The position numbers and the translations under genes were made by a program. The notes under the pieces are model-generated. The model had not been told where the DNA came from. It searched no databases and worked only from the letters and a program-made list of their open reading frames with translations. 64,000 nt of DNA, taken from the NCBI GenBank assembly GCA_016711405.1, contig JADJSZ010000022.1, forward strand, positions 30,991 to 94,990. The letters run 5' to 3'. The DNA comes from Candidatus Hadersleviella danica. GTDB lineage: Bacteria > Chloroflexota > Anaerolineae > Promineifilales > Promineifilaceae. Each line of letters begins with the position of its first letter. The stretch's first letter is position 1. Positions 26,357 to 34,558 of this stretch are shown here, piece by piece.

Positions 26357-26885
26357 GGAATAGCACGCAAATAACTTGGATAAAGATGTGCTTCTATTGC
26401 CGAGCGTGGCGAAGCTACATGGCGATAGCCCGAAGAATCCCTAATACACTCGTTCAACTTAGGTTTTAGGGATTCCTCACTTCGTTCGGAATGACAAGCT
26501 ATCTGTTCATCTTACTGTAAAAAAAGCCAGCGAATAGATAGATGTCGAGAGATAAAATCGAGGAAGCGAGCAAGCAACGGCCGTCCTATTGGGGCGGCCG
26601 TTTTGGTTTCGGTTGCCTTAGCGCGAGTACATCCAACAAGCAAAAACGTTCGCACGCGAACGTTTTGAGCCGTGGAGAGAGCCAGCCCCCCCGCAAAGCC
26701 TCGCCCGAAGCATCGCCAACAGCCTGATTTATTTTGCTCGTGGTTCGTGCTGGCTGTGCTGGGCGTATGATATGAAGAGTTGCCTAGACAAGTGAAGCCG
26801 TTATCTACGCCGCCATGATGCATATCATGGTTTGAAGATTAGCTGGAACACCAACTTTCAGGTGAGAGAATCTTTTTCAAACATG
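26357..26885. other. Intergenic, 529 bases: repeats, no gene
   Basis: Contains AATCCCTAAT ... TTAGGGATTC (about 26438-26473) followed by CTCACTTCGTTCGGAATGAC, a short dispersed-type inverted repeat, and the AAAACGTTCGC palindrome at 26643-26666. No ORF here has coding character. Confidence 0.5.
26643..26666. repeat. Perfect palindrome AAAACGTTCGC-AC-GCGAACGTTTT
   Basis: Eleven-base arms around a 2-base centre. A one-mismatch copy is at 33857-33878 and a more degenerate one at 33917-33938. Either an operator for one regulator or a dispersed palindromic repeat. Confidence 0.7.
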
Positions 26886-26940
26886 CTGTAAACAAAAACA
26901 GGTTACAAGCAGTCCGCTTGTAACCTGTTTTTGTTTACAG
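26886..26940. terminator. Perfect 25-bp-stem bidirectional terminator
   Basis: CTGTAAACAAAAACAGGTTA (start of left arm) is matched over 25 bases by the right arm ending TTGTTTACAG, with only AGTCC as loop. T/A-rich on both sides. It stands between the convergent coxC and KimA genes. Confidence 0.85.
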
Positions 26941-26955
26941 GGCAGGAAGCTTTGG

Positions 26956-28929
26956 CTATTTGCGGTCGCGGTCTTCCTTCATTTGGGCGGCCGTGAGCAC
27001 ATTGCCACTCACCGAACCACCATTGTGGTGCACCTGATAGGGCACAATAGTCACCAAAACCCGCTCTAAACCCGCCAACGCCAAGTTAAAAATCAGCACG
27101 CTATTTTGGTGCAACATCTGTTCCCATGCTGTTTCCATGGATAAATGCCCCATCACCACATGGATATACGCCGTGGGGTTGACCCGCAATTCATCCTGCA
27201 CATATTCGCGGATTGGGTCGGCCAATTGGCGGTAGGGGGAGGAAATAATTTCCAACTCGCCTTCTCCAATTACGGCATCCCATTTTTGGCGCAAAATTTG
27301 CGCTTTTTCAGGACTTACGGCAATGTAGAGTGCTTTCCATGGGTGGCCCATTGATTTGGCCACATTGATCATGTTGATGGTTCCCGCATGGATATCATTC
27401 ATGAGGATGAGTGTCTGCACGGGGTGGGTTTGGGTATCCATGCGGATGTTGCGCAAGCTGAGTGAATGGGCGACATCTTTGTAATGTTGGTGGATGCGGA
27501 AGAAAATAACCACCAGAACAGGTACTAAAACCACCACAAACCATGCCCCAGAGGTGAATTTGGTAATGGCAAAGACGAGCATCACCACACCTGTGCAAAA
27601 AGCACCCAATCCGCTCAGGATGGCCTTCAGCCGCCAGCGTTTGTCATATTCCAAATCTGTTTCCAACCCTTTGACCACTTCACCGGGTTGCAAACGGCCG
27701 ATTTTGCGCAAGCGCACCACCATGCCCGCTTGGGAAATGGTGAAGCTGAGAAACACCCCAATGGCATAGAGCGGAATCAAGGCTGTGGTGCTGGCCTGCA
27801 TGATAATCACCAGAAGGGAAGCAAAAACAGCGAGTGTCATGATGCCCCACGAAAAGACCAAACGGCCGCCCCGGAAGGTGAGCTGGCGGGGCAAAAAGCC
27901 ATCACCAGCGTGCAAAGCGGCCAGCCGGGGGAAATCCGCATAGCTGGTGTTGGCCGCCATAAGCAAGATTAGCGCCGTGCCGATGGTGGTGAGGAAGTAA
28001 AAGATCGAACCGCGGCCGAAAACAGTACGCGCCAACTGGGAAATAACCGTTTCTGTTTCGCTGGGCAAGACCTGAATTTGGTGAGCCAAAAAGGTCATGC
28101 TCAGGAAAATGGTAATCAGAATGGCGCTCATCCAGCCCAAGGTCACGGCCGCGTTATGGCTCCGTGGTTTCTCAAACGCCGTAATTCCATTCGAAATCGC
28201 TTCAATACCCGTCAAAGCGGCGCACCCGCTGGAAAACGCTCGCAAAATCAGGAACAGGGTCAGCGGTTGAATGCTCCCTTCCAATACCTCCACCCCCGTC
28301 ACCACACCCAACGTGCCCGTTAGATGGCGATAAAGCCCCACGCCTAAGGTCAGGAACATGGTACCCAGAAAAAAGTAGGTGGGAATGGCAAAAATGGTGC
28401 CGCTTTCTTTCACCCCGCGCAAATTCACGATGGTAATGAAGGCAATCACCAGCAAGGCCAGCTCCACCCGTGCCCCAAAAAGGGAAGGGAAGGCCGATGT
28501 GATTTGGGCGATACCAGCCGAAACACTCACCGCCACCGTTAAAATATAATCAGTCAGCAAAGCGGCTCCCGCGACTTGCGCGGCCACTTCACCCAAATTG
28601 TCGCGAGCCACAATATACGCCCCGCCCCCATTGGGATACGCATAAATGGTTTGGCGGTACGAAACGGTGACAATGGCCAGCAAAATGGCAATGCCAATAG
28701 CCAAGGGGATGGATAGCCCCAAGGTAGCCGCCCCTGTGCCCGCCAGAGCCAAAATAACTAAAATTTCTTCCGTGGCATAGGCGGTGGAAGAAAGGGCATC
28801 GGAGGCAAAGACGGCCAGCCCTACTTTTTTGCTCACCGTCTGGTGCTCTAACTCACGGGTAGGTAAGGGACGGCCGAGTAACAGTCGGGAAACAGGGTTT
28901 TGTTTGGGTACTTCAACGTCGGAAATCAT
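26956..28929 (-). CDS. APC-family potassium importer (KimA-like)
   Basis: A 657-aa amino-acid/polyamine/cation-fold permease with about 12 membrane helices, then a cytosolic C-terminal domain (about 490-657) like the Usp-type domain of KimA/YdaO. N-terminal FASDALSSTAYATEE and YRQTIYAYPNGGGAYIVARDN are typical of the KimA/KUP-like branch. In Firmicutes KimA is a high-affinity K+/H+ importer inhibited by c-di-AMP, which fits the c-di-AMP synthase encoded at 48.1 kb. The frame opens at TTG 28974, but ATG 28929 has a GAGGA site and is preferred. It is downstream of the Usp-like gene and KdpD/E-like genes. Confidence 0.82.
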   Translation of the reverse strand: MISDVEVPKQNPVSRLLLGRPLPTRELEHQTVSKKVGLAVFASDALSSTAYATEEILVILALAGTGAATLGLSIPLAIGIAILLAIVTVSYRQTIYAYPNGGGAYIVARDNLGEVAAQVAGAALLTDYILTVAVSVSAGIAQITSAFPSLFGARVELALLVIAFITIVNLRGVKESGTIFAIPTYFFLGTMFLTLGVGLYRHLTGTLGVVTGVEVLEGSIQPLTLFLILRAFSSGCAALTGIEAISNGITAFEKPRSHNAAVTLGWMSAILITIFLSMTFLAHQIQVLPSETETVISQLARTVFGRGSIFYFLTTIGTALILLMAANTSYADFPRLAALHAGDGFLPRQLTFRGGRLVFSWGIMTLAVFASLLVIIMQASTTALIPLYAIGVFLSFTISQAGMVVRLRKIGRLQPGEVVKGLETDLEYDKRWRLKAILSGLGAFCTGVVMLVFAITKFTSGAWFVVVLVPVLVVIFFRIHQHYKDVAHSLSLRNIRMDTQTHPVQTLILMNDIHAGTINMINVAKSMGHPWKALYIAVSPEKAQILRQKWDAVIGEGELEIISSPYRQLADPIREYVQDELRVNPTAYIHVVMGHLSMETAWEQMLHQNSVLIFNLALAGLERVLVTIVPYQVHHNGGSVSGNVLTAAQMKEDRDRK

Positions 28930-29005
28930 CTTCAAATCCTCAATAACGATAAATGGAATTCTTTTGTTAGCCAAGAGCAGGGGGAGTGGTAATTTGTTGT
29001 TGTCA

Positions 29006-29454
29006 TTAATAGGTCAGCACGGCCGAATCCGCAATCTGATCCAGTGCGAAAAGTTGGCAACCCACGTGGGCTAACTGCCGTTGCAGGCGGCGGACACGCA
29101 ATGTGCGCCAAAACGGCATGGCCGTGGGCCACAATTGCACAAAAAGCGCTTTAGCCCCCACCTGCTCGGCCGCATCCACCATGCCTGAAAGCCACGAGCT
29201 GTATTCACACACCACCAGCTGGGGAAATACATCATAATCAGCGGCAATCGCCATCATATTTTCAATTTGGGCCTGCTCCTCATCCGTAAAATTTACCAAG
29301 CCAGCCATATCCCCAATAAGGCAGGGTTGTTAACGGGCACCATCTTCAACAACACCAGTTCCCGCCCCTCATGGGTGGCGAGCGCGGCCGCTAAATGCAA
29401 TGCCGCTTGAGTCCACGTCTCATCGCCTGCCACAACGACAATTTTGTCACTCAT
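29006..29454 (-). CDS. Usp-like protein, frameshifted
   Basis: From ATG 29454 the protein starts MSDKIVVVAGDETWTQAALH; the frame ends early after LLGIWLAW. Adding one G to the four-G run at 29311-29314 joins it to the downstream frame (DMAGLVNFTDEEQAQ ...) and gives a 148-aa protein ending 29006. The pattern resembles a universal-stress/nucleotide-binding alpha/beta fold, but the ATP motif is not obvious. It sits directly before the K+ importer; KdpD kinases normally carry a Usp domain and the one here lacks it, so this may supply that function in trans (inference). Confidence 0.6.
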
Positions 29455-29582
29455 ATCCTGACCTCATCAGGGGTACACATCACACGCAACCTGTATACAC
29501 CTACTTGACCCAGCGATTAGTCAACAAGTCACCTGCCAATATCTAAAGGCCGATTACTTCAGGATTAGAGTAAACGTCCCGC

Positions 29583-29629
29583 CGTAAAGATTGCGTCTAG
29601 CATTTGCGGCGCAAGCGTAAAGATTGTGT
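29583..29629 (-). promoter_or_regulatory. Direct repeat upstream of usp-kimA
   Basis: CGTAAAGATTGCGT (29583-29596) and CGTAAAGATTGTGT (29616-29629) start 33 bases apart, about three helical turns. They lie 130-175 bases before the Usp start. OmpR-family regulators such as KdpE bind direct repeats, so this is a candidate site. Confidence 0.4.
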
Positions 29630-29681
29630 AAAGAGATGGCTTCAGGCTCCCCGCTCACACCGTCATCGGCCGTGTCAACCC

Positions 29682-30368
29682 CTATCCCACTGCAACAAAG
29701 CGATACCCCACGCCGGGTTCGTTCAAAATGTAGCGCACATTGGCGGCGGGGTTTTCACCCAATTTTTTGCGGATTTGGTTGATGTAAATGCGCACATAAT
29801 GGGTCATCTCCACATATTCTGGCCCCCACACCACCCGCAAAATTTCATGGTGGGTAATAATTCGTCCGGGGTGGATGACCAGCAAGCGCAAAATGTCGTA
29901 TTCCATAGGGGTGAAATGCACCTCCTCTTGGCCCACATGGACAGTGCGTTGCGCCAGATCAATGCGCAACGCCCCGACCACAATTTCGGGCTGGGGGGAG
30001 CCGCTTTCGGCCGTCATCATCCGCCGCCACACCGCCTGCATCCGCGCCCGCAACTCCTCCATGCTAAAGGGCTTGGTCACATAATCATCCGCCCCCGCAT
30101 CCAAAGCGGCCACAATGGCATCTGTACGCACGGATAAGATGATAATGGGCACGGCGCTCCACTCGCGCACTCGGCGGCACACCTCTAACCCATCGAGCGC
30201 ACTGCCCAAGGAAATATCCAAAATGACCAAATCTGGGCGGCGCTGGCTGACGGCCGTTAACGCCTCCGCCCCATTCACGGCCGTGAGTACTTGGTACCCA
30301 TAACCCGCCAACCCCGTTTGCAATAATTTGCGAATTTGCGAATCATCATCAACCACGAGAATCAACAT
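29682..30368 (-). CDS. KdpE-like OmpR-family response regulator
   Basis: A 228-aa DNA-binding regulator. Receiver domain about 1-120: acidic DDD (residues 7-9), phospho-acceptor Asp in LVILDISLG, T/S in ILSVRTD and K in VTKPF. Winged-helix domain about 130-228 with FTPMEYDILRLLV and HYVRIYINQIRKKLGENP, closest in style to KdpE. The open frame extends to 30569, but ATG 30368 starts the conserved LILVVDDD and has AAGGAG upstream. Its start lies inside the end of the kinase gene, so the pair is translationally coupled. Confidence 0.88.
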   Translation of the reverse strand: MLILVVDDDSQIRKLLQTGLAGYGYQVLTAVNGAEALTAVSQRRPDLVILDISLGSALDGLEVCRRVREWSAVPIIILSVRTDAIVAALDAGADDYVTKPFSMEELRARMQAVWRRMMTAESGSPQPEIVVGALRIDLAQRTVHVGQEEVHFTPMEYDILRLLVIHPGRIITHHEILRVVWGPEYVEMTHYVRIYINQIRKKLGENPAANVRYILNEPGVGYRFVAVG

Positions 30369-31738
30369 CAGGTAATTTCTCCTTGGGCAAAGGCAGAGCC
30401 AAAATAAAAGTGGCCCCCCCACCCGGCGTATTCTCCACCCACAAACGGCCGCCATGAACTTCCACAACCCCCTTGCTGATAGCCAACCCCAACCCCACAT
30501 GCCCATCCGCATGGTGATAAAATGGCTCCATAATACGCTCTTTCTCGGCCGTGGGGATATTTGGGCCATGATTAATCACCTTGAGCCAAATCTCCGCCTC
30601 ATGCACCTCGCCCTGCAAAATCACCAACTTGTCCGCTGGCTCATAGCGCACCACATTATCCACCACATTAAACAGCGCCTGCCGCATCAGCCCCAAATCA
30701 TAGTGCACCAGCGGCAACGCATCGTCAAAATCGAGTTGCAAGCGCTCCTGCTTAATGCGCTCCCACATACGGGCCGCCACATCCCCCGCCACATCCGCCA
30801 GCGCATACCAATCCGCCTGAATCACCATTTGCCCCGCCTGCAAGCGGGACATATCCAACAAATCGCCCACCAACTCGTTTAAGTGGTCGGTCTGTTGCTC
30901 AATGGCGGTCAGCATCTCTTGCCGTTGGCTCTCGGTCAGATAATCCGCCAGCGTGCTCAAATTGCTCACCGATGTTTTGATAATGGTCAGCGGGGTGCGC
31001 AAATCATGGGAAACAGCATGGAGCAAGGCTGTTTTGAGCTTATCCGCCTCCTCCACAGCTTGGCTTTTTTGCACCCGTTCGGCCAAGCGAATGCGTTGGA
31101 GCGCAGTTGCCGCCTGCCCCACAGAAGCACGGAGCAAGCGCATGTTGCTTTCCGTGGGCGGCCGTTCAAAGCGCACATAAACCGTGCCCAAAATGACCTG
31201 CCCAGCTTGCAAAAGTAAGTAAACGGCCGTGCTCCGGATTGCCACATCCTCCACCACCTCGGGCAAAAAGGCCACTTTTTTGAGCCGCCAACTCACTTTC
31301 TAACACCTGCCGCAAACTCTGCTCTACCTCGGGGCGGGTGGTGTGTTGGTTAAAGATATTGCTAATCTGGTGGAGCAGGTTTTCTTCGGCCGCATGTTGG
31401 CGTGCCGCGGCCGTCAGCCGCCCTGTCACCACTGCCACAATCAAAAACACCACCAAATCCAACACCTCCCGCGAATCCTCCACATACAGGGTGTAATAGG
31501 GCGGAATGAGGAAAAAATTAAAGCAAAAAAAGCTGAGCACGGCCGCTAGCAACGAGGCGTATGTGCCCAACCACATGGCGCTGAGAAAAATGGCCAACAA
31601 ATAAATAAGTGAAAAGTTGGCCAAGGTGAGCGAATCACGCGCCGCCCACAAAACGGCCGTCACGGCCGCTATCCACAGCCCCACCACCATATAACGGCCG
31701 AACGGCCACTTCACTGTACGCGGTCTATCCATCATCAT
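30349..31738 (-). CDS. KdpD-like sensor kinase lacking N-terminal sensor, frameshifted
   Basis: Starts at ATG 31738 (AGAGG site 7 bases upstream) with a four-helix DUF4118 membrane domain typical of KdpD (LANFSLIYLLAIFLSAMWLG, FFCFNFFLIPPYYTLYV), then GAF, HisKA (His in AVSHDLRTPLTI) and HATPase_c (VVDNVVRYEP, HVGLGLAISKG). The N-terminal cytosolic KdpD/Usp domains of classical KdpD are absent. The frame breaks at a six-base A run (31276-31281 on the plus strand); removing one base rejoins both halves. No kdpFABC is present; the genes downstream encode a Usp-like protein and a KimA-type importer. Confidence 0.8.
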
Positions 31739-31865
31739 TTTCATCCCTCTGATTGTATGCCCAATGCCCCCCAGCGTGAAATTGACCCTTGCCGCGGCCG
31801 CCAAGCACATTACATTCAAGCCTGAATAGTCAAATTTGACTAATTATTTAGTAGCCATCTGGCCC

Positions 31866-31955
31866 ATGGGAAAAAAGCTCATCCTCCTCGGCCTGCTCCG
31901 CGCCCAAGATATACACGGCTACCAACTGAATAAATTCATTGAGGGGACACTAGCC
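31866..31955 (+). pseudogene. PadR-family regulator, N-terminal remnant
   Basis: The frame reads MGKKLILLGLLRAQDIHGYQ and then LNKFIEGTLA, the first helix-turn-helix elements of PadR regulators, and then loses all similarity. Only about 30 residues survive. It marks the edge of a degraded segment. Confidence 0.55.
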
Positions 31956-31957
31956 AT

Positions 31958-32239
31958 GTGCGTCAGCCTGAAACGGCCGACCGCCTCCCTTGGATCAACC
32001 AGCCCAACGAACCAATGGTATGGTTCGAGCGATTCGACAAGTTCTACCGCCTGCTTAGCGCAGAACGGTCATTGCTGTCTGCCTATCGCGCATGGAAAAA
32101 GGTTGAAAAATCCCAAAAAACAGCAAAAGTCCGAAAAAGTCCGAAAAGTCCGAAAAAGTCCGATGAAAAGCCCCCTAAACTGCCGACCAGCGTGCCCCCC
32201 ACATGGCGCCCTTGGGCTAGAGCCTGCTACGGCCAATAA
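31958..32239 (+). CDS. Phage-type small protein (terminase-associated-like), possibly degraded
   Basis: A 93-aa frame from GTG 31958. NEPMVWFERFDKFYRLL and RSLLSAYRAW followed later by VPPTWRPWA resemble the conserved N-terminal segment of small proteins found near phage terminases (WxxRFxxY...GPxRSLLxAY...Pxx WxxA). The normal continuation with W-x-x-RA is missing and a low-complexity Lys-Ser-Pro stretch encoded by repeated AAGTCCGAA interrupts it. I read it as a prophage remnant; assignment is from pattern memory. Confidence 0.4.
   Translation: MRQPETADRLPWINQPNEPMVWFERFDKFYRLLSAERSLLSAYRAWKKVEKSQKTAKVRKSPKSPKKSDEKPPKLPTSVPPTWRPWARACYGQ
32126..32163 (+). repeat. Short tandem repeat of AAAGTCCGA
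   Basis: Four near-identical 9-11-base units (AAAAGTCCGA / AAAAAGTCCGA) within the phage-like ORF, giving a KSPK-type peptide. Confidence 0.8.
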
Positions 32240-32518
32240 GTCCGAGCGACGCGTCTTGCGCTATCTGCGTGAGAACCCCGAGGTAATGCGACAGCTCGAA
32301 GAACTTGTATCCACACGGGCGCGGCCGTAACCAGCAAACAAGCACGGCAATGCCAACAACGTGTACAGGCCCAATCCGAGCTTATAGGAAACCGAACAGC
32401 ATGGCGATTGTAGCTATCACCCGCAAAGCAACCCAACTATGGCAGGAGGCGAAACAAGCGCAACCAAACTCAAGCTCCACGAACGGCGCAGTTTAGTGCT
32501 GACGCTTCGCAAGGGGGT

Positions 32519-32662
32519 ATGAGCATTCGTGACATTGCGGCCGAGATAGAGCGGTGGGACGCACGGCCGCATGATGGTATTGCCGATGCGTATTGTTTGG
32601 CGGCGTGGGGGATTGTGTATGAGCCAATGGCGTTGGCAAACTTACAAAGCATGGAGGCTTAG
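32519..32662 (+). pseudogene. Phage/mobile-protein C-terminal fragment
   Basis: A 47-aa frame, MSIRDIAAEIERWDARPHDG then IADAYCLAAWG, ending ALANLQSMEA. It looks like the tail of a larger protein, and the frame is open but start-less upstream. Together with the preceding fragments it suggests a decayed prophage. The family is not identified with certainty. Confidence 0.3.
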
Positions 32663-32733
32663 ATTCAATCACTGGATAGCTAGGACAGGCCCGCCATCTC
32701 ATCTGGGAAAATGGAACGCTGTCTTATCGGCCG

Positions 32734-33225
32734 TCACGGCAAAGCCGCCATAATCTCACCTGGAGTGGGGCGGTCATCTTTGCGCCGCCCCAGTTTGCGC
32801 CAGATGGTCTGGCCGTTGAGCACAATATAGGTGGTTGGGTAGGGAATGTGTTCATCGTCTGGGTCTAGCTCGTCCTCTAGCCCCCACTCCCGAATGACCG
32901 TTAACGTTTCATCTCCCAAAATAGGAAAGGGGATGTTGCGTTTGGCGCGAAAAGCTTGGTTTTCAGCTTGGGTTTGGGGAGAGATAGCCCAAATGTCTGC
33001 GCCCCGCGCCACAATTTGCTCATACACTTGGCTGAGTTGGTGCATTTGTAGTTGACAATAGGGGCACCAATCACCACGATAAAAAACGAGGATGAGGGGT
33101 TTGTCGGCTGGCAGTTGGGTGGGGGAATAGGGGCGGCCGTCGGTGTCGTGGAGAGTGAAGGGGGGCACGGCCGTAGGTACGGGCAAGGCTATTGCATGGT
33201 TGGGGTGAAGAGGGTGTGTCGTCAT
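32734..33225 (-). CDS. Peroxiredoxin-like (AhpC/TSA) protein
   Basis: A 163-aa thioredoxin-fold protein. VFYRGDWCPYCQLQM (about 48-62) carries a CxxC in the peroxidatic position, then ISPQTQAENQAFRAK and a conserved PTTYIV near the C-terminus. CxxC instead of the single Cys puts it with the peroxiredoxin-like/redoxin group rather than classical Prx. Likely a cytosolic thiol peroxidase or thiol-disulfide reductase. The only clearly intact gene in the degraded 31.8-34 kb segment. Confidence 0.8.
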   Translation of the reverse strand: MTTHPLHPNHAIALPVPTAVPPFTLHDTDGRPYSPTQLPADKPLILVFYRGDWCPYCQLQMHQLSQVYEQIVARGADIWAISPQTQAENQAFRAKRNIPFPILGDETLTVIREWGLEDELDPDDEHIPYPTTYIVLNGQTIWRKLGRRKDDRPTPGEIMAALP

Positions 33226-33298
33226 AAAAAGTAGGTTACCTCAAAAGATTTTATCGCCCTTAGACACACTCAAGTGCACCCTTCTTACTCCCTCATTT

Positions 33299-33689
33299 TT
33301 GTTTGGCAAGGTGGTGAATAGCCACAACCATTTGCTGGCCCGGCTGGATGAGTTGGCGGCCGAGGAGAAAATGTCCAAGGGTTTGAAATGGGGGATGGCC
33401 TACCGCAAGTTTTACGTGCGCTCCACGGGCGGGGTGCAGTATGCAGTAGATGTGTTTGTGGCAAAAGCCGGAGAACTTTGGCAATACGCTGGCCATCCGC
33501 ACGGGGAGTGCTGAATTTTCGACCAGTATGATGACCCACCTGAACCGCAGGGGAATGCGGCATGAGGGGGGGTATTTGTTCTCGGCCGAGGGGGTGATGA
33601 TCCCTTGCCGCCTGTATTTACCACAGTCCCCTAATCGCCCTCAGCGAGCCTCATGCGCCGAATCTAACGAAAATCTATGGCTTTGTTAA
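33299..33689 (+). pseudogene. PolX/Pol-beta-like nucleotidyltransferase remnant
   Basis: The first frame (VVNSHNHLLARLDELAAEE ... GGVQYAVDVFVAK) and the next frame (PENFGNTLAIRTGSAEFSTS ... GGYLFSAEGVMIPC) join if one A is removed from AAAA at 33463-33466. V-D-V-F-V, NFG and IRTGSAEF are the polymerase-X palm/thumb pattern (third acidic residue and TGS). The N-terminal GS-x-R catalytic part and the C-terminus are missing, so this is a broken fragment, probably of phage origin. Confidence 0.45.
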
Positions 33690-33856
33690 CGTTTGTAAGA
33701 GAGGATGGGATGGGATATAGTGTACCGCAAGAGAAGTAGAAATGGTCGTTTCAACGGCAACAAGCAAAATATCATCAACACAAATTGGCTTTTTGCCAAC
33801 ACCTTCGCTCTTGCTTAATGCAGGTCGGCCGATGGGGGCGGCACGGCCGTGGGAGC

Positions 33857-33878
33857 AAAACGTTCGCGCGAACATTTT
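33857..33878. repeat. Copy of the AAAACGTTCGC palindrome
   Basis: AAAACGTTCGC-GCGAACATTTT, one mismatch from the 26643 copy; a degenerate third copy lies at 33917-33938, on the other side of a terminator hairpin. Confidence 0.65.
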
Positions 33879-33892
33879 CTGAGGCAACAAAA

Positions 33893-33916
33893 AAGCCACT
33901 GCCCCAGCAGTGGCTT
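33893..33916 (-). terminator. Intrinsic terminator for the small HTH gene
   Basis: AAGCCACTG-CCCCAG-CAGTGGCTT. Read on the minus strand it is followed by six Ts (CTTTTTTG). It sits 45 bases after the stop of the minus-strand ORF at 33961. Confidence 0.8.
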
Positions 33917-33960
33917 AAAAACGTTTGCGCGAACGAAGTTGGAGGGCGAAGCAACGGCCG

Positions 33961-34164
33961 TTACTCGGCCGTGGGCAGTTCTTGGGGGGCTGGAGCCGTT
34001 TCTTGGAGCTTGGCCAATGAACCCTGCAAGTGAGCAATCCGTGCCTCGCGCTGGACTAGCCGGGTTGCGCCCTGCCGGGTGATGCTCAGCAAACGGCCGA
34101 GGTCTGCGGCTGTGTAGGTCTCTTCCGCATATGGGTCGGCGAGTTGGGCAAGGAAAGTCACCAA
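33961..34164 (-). CDS. Small HTH-containing protein, hypothetical
   Basis: At least 67 aa. YTAADLGRLLSITRQGATRLVQREARI is a helix-turn-helix of the excisionase/DeoR-like style, followed by a short coiled coil (AHLQGSLAKLQETA). The listed start is TTG 34164; the frame is open further upstream to about 34263 (LAKPKLAVAWEQVLVDLEQ) without an ATG, so the gene may be longer or 5'-truncated. A clear intrinsic terminator downstream supports a real transcript. It lies at the edge of the phage-like debris and could be a mobile-element regulator. Confidence 0.5.
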   Translation of the reverse strand: MVTFLAQLADPYAEETYTAADLGRLLSITRQGATRLVQREARIAHLQGSLAKLQETAPAPQELPTAE

Positions 34165-34290
34165 GAGCTTGCGTTGCTTCTGTTCTTGTTCTAGGTCAAC
34201 CAGAACTTGCTCCCATGCTACTGCAAGTTTAGGCTTTGCAAGCGTAGTTCTATCATTGGTGGGGGGATTCTGTTAGTGCTTAGAAACGAA

Positions 34291-34317
34291 ACGGCCGTGC
34301 CCAAAGAGACACGGCCG
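34291..34317 (-). terminator. Terminator downstream of tRNA-Leu
   Basis: CGGCCGTG and CACGGCCG arms, each containing the abundant CGGCCG palindrome, followed on the minus strand by TTTCGTTTC. It is 47 bases after the tRNA 3' end. Confidence 0.7.
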
Positions 34318-34363
34318 CTTACCTTAACATCCGCAAGCGCACGCCGCTTGGGTCATACATAAC

Positions 34364-34450
34364 TGGTGCCGAAGGTGGGAGTCGAACCCACATGGGAGTA
34401 ATCCCACTACGCCCTGAACGTAGCGCGTCTGCCAATTTCGCCACTTCGGC
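34364..34450 (-). tRNA. tRNA-Leu (anticodon CAG)
   Basis: An 87-base class II tRNA on the minus strand. Acceptor GCCGAAG/CTTCGGC, D arm GCG...CGC, anticodon stem CTACG/CGTAG with loop TTCAGGG giving anticodon CAG. Long variable arm GGGA-TTAC-TCCC, T arm GTGGG-TTCGACT-CCCAC, and encoded 3' ACCA. All stems pair perfectly. Decodes CUG. Confidence 0.97.
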
Positions 34451-34558
34451 CTAGAGAGATGAATTTTAGCGAGCAACTGAGAATTGTCAACCCGCAGAAA
34501 ATGGGGCGGAAATTGGTGTAGGCGTTTCGCGAGGCCACCCCTACACCAGTTTTGCTAT

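Noticed and set aside
26512..26823. Minus-strand frame of 103 codons in the gap after coxC
   Set aside because: Crosses a palindrome and dispersed repeats, no start signal and no domain.
28930..29005. c-di-AMP (ydaO) riboswitch before the KimA-like gene
   Set aside because: The gap is too short, and I could not find the conserved ydaO core in the upstream minus-strand sequence.
31866..32330. Single 164-codon gene starting as PadR
   Set aside because: Similarity to PadR stops after about 30 residues and a phage-like frame takes over; treated as fused debris.
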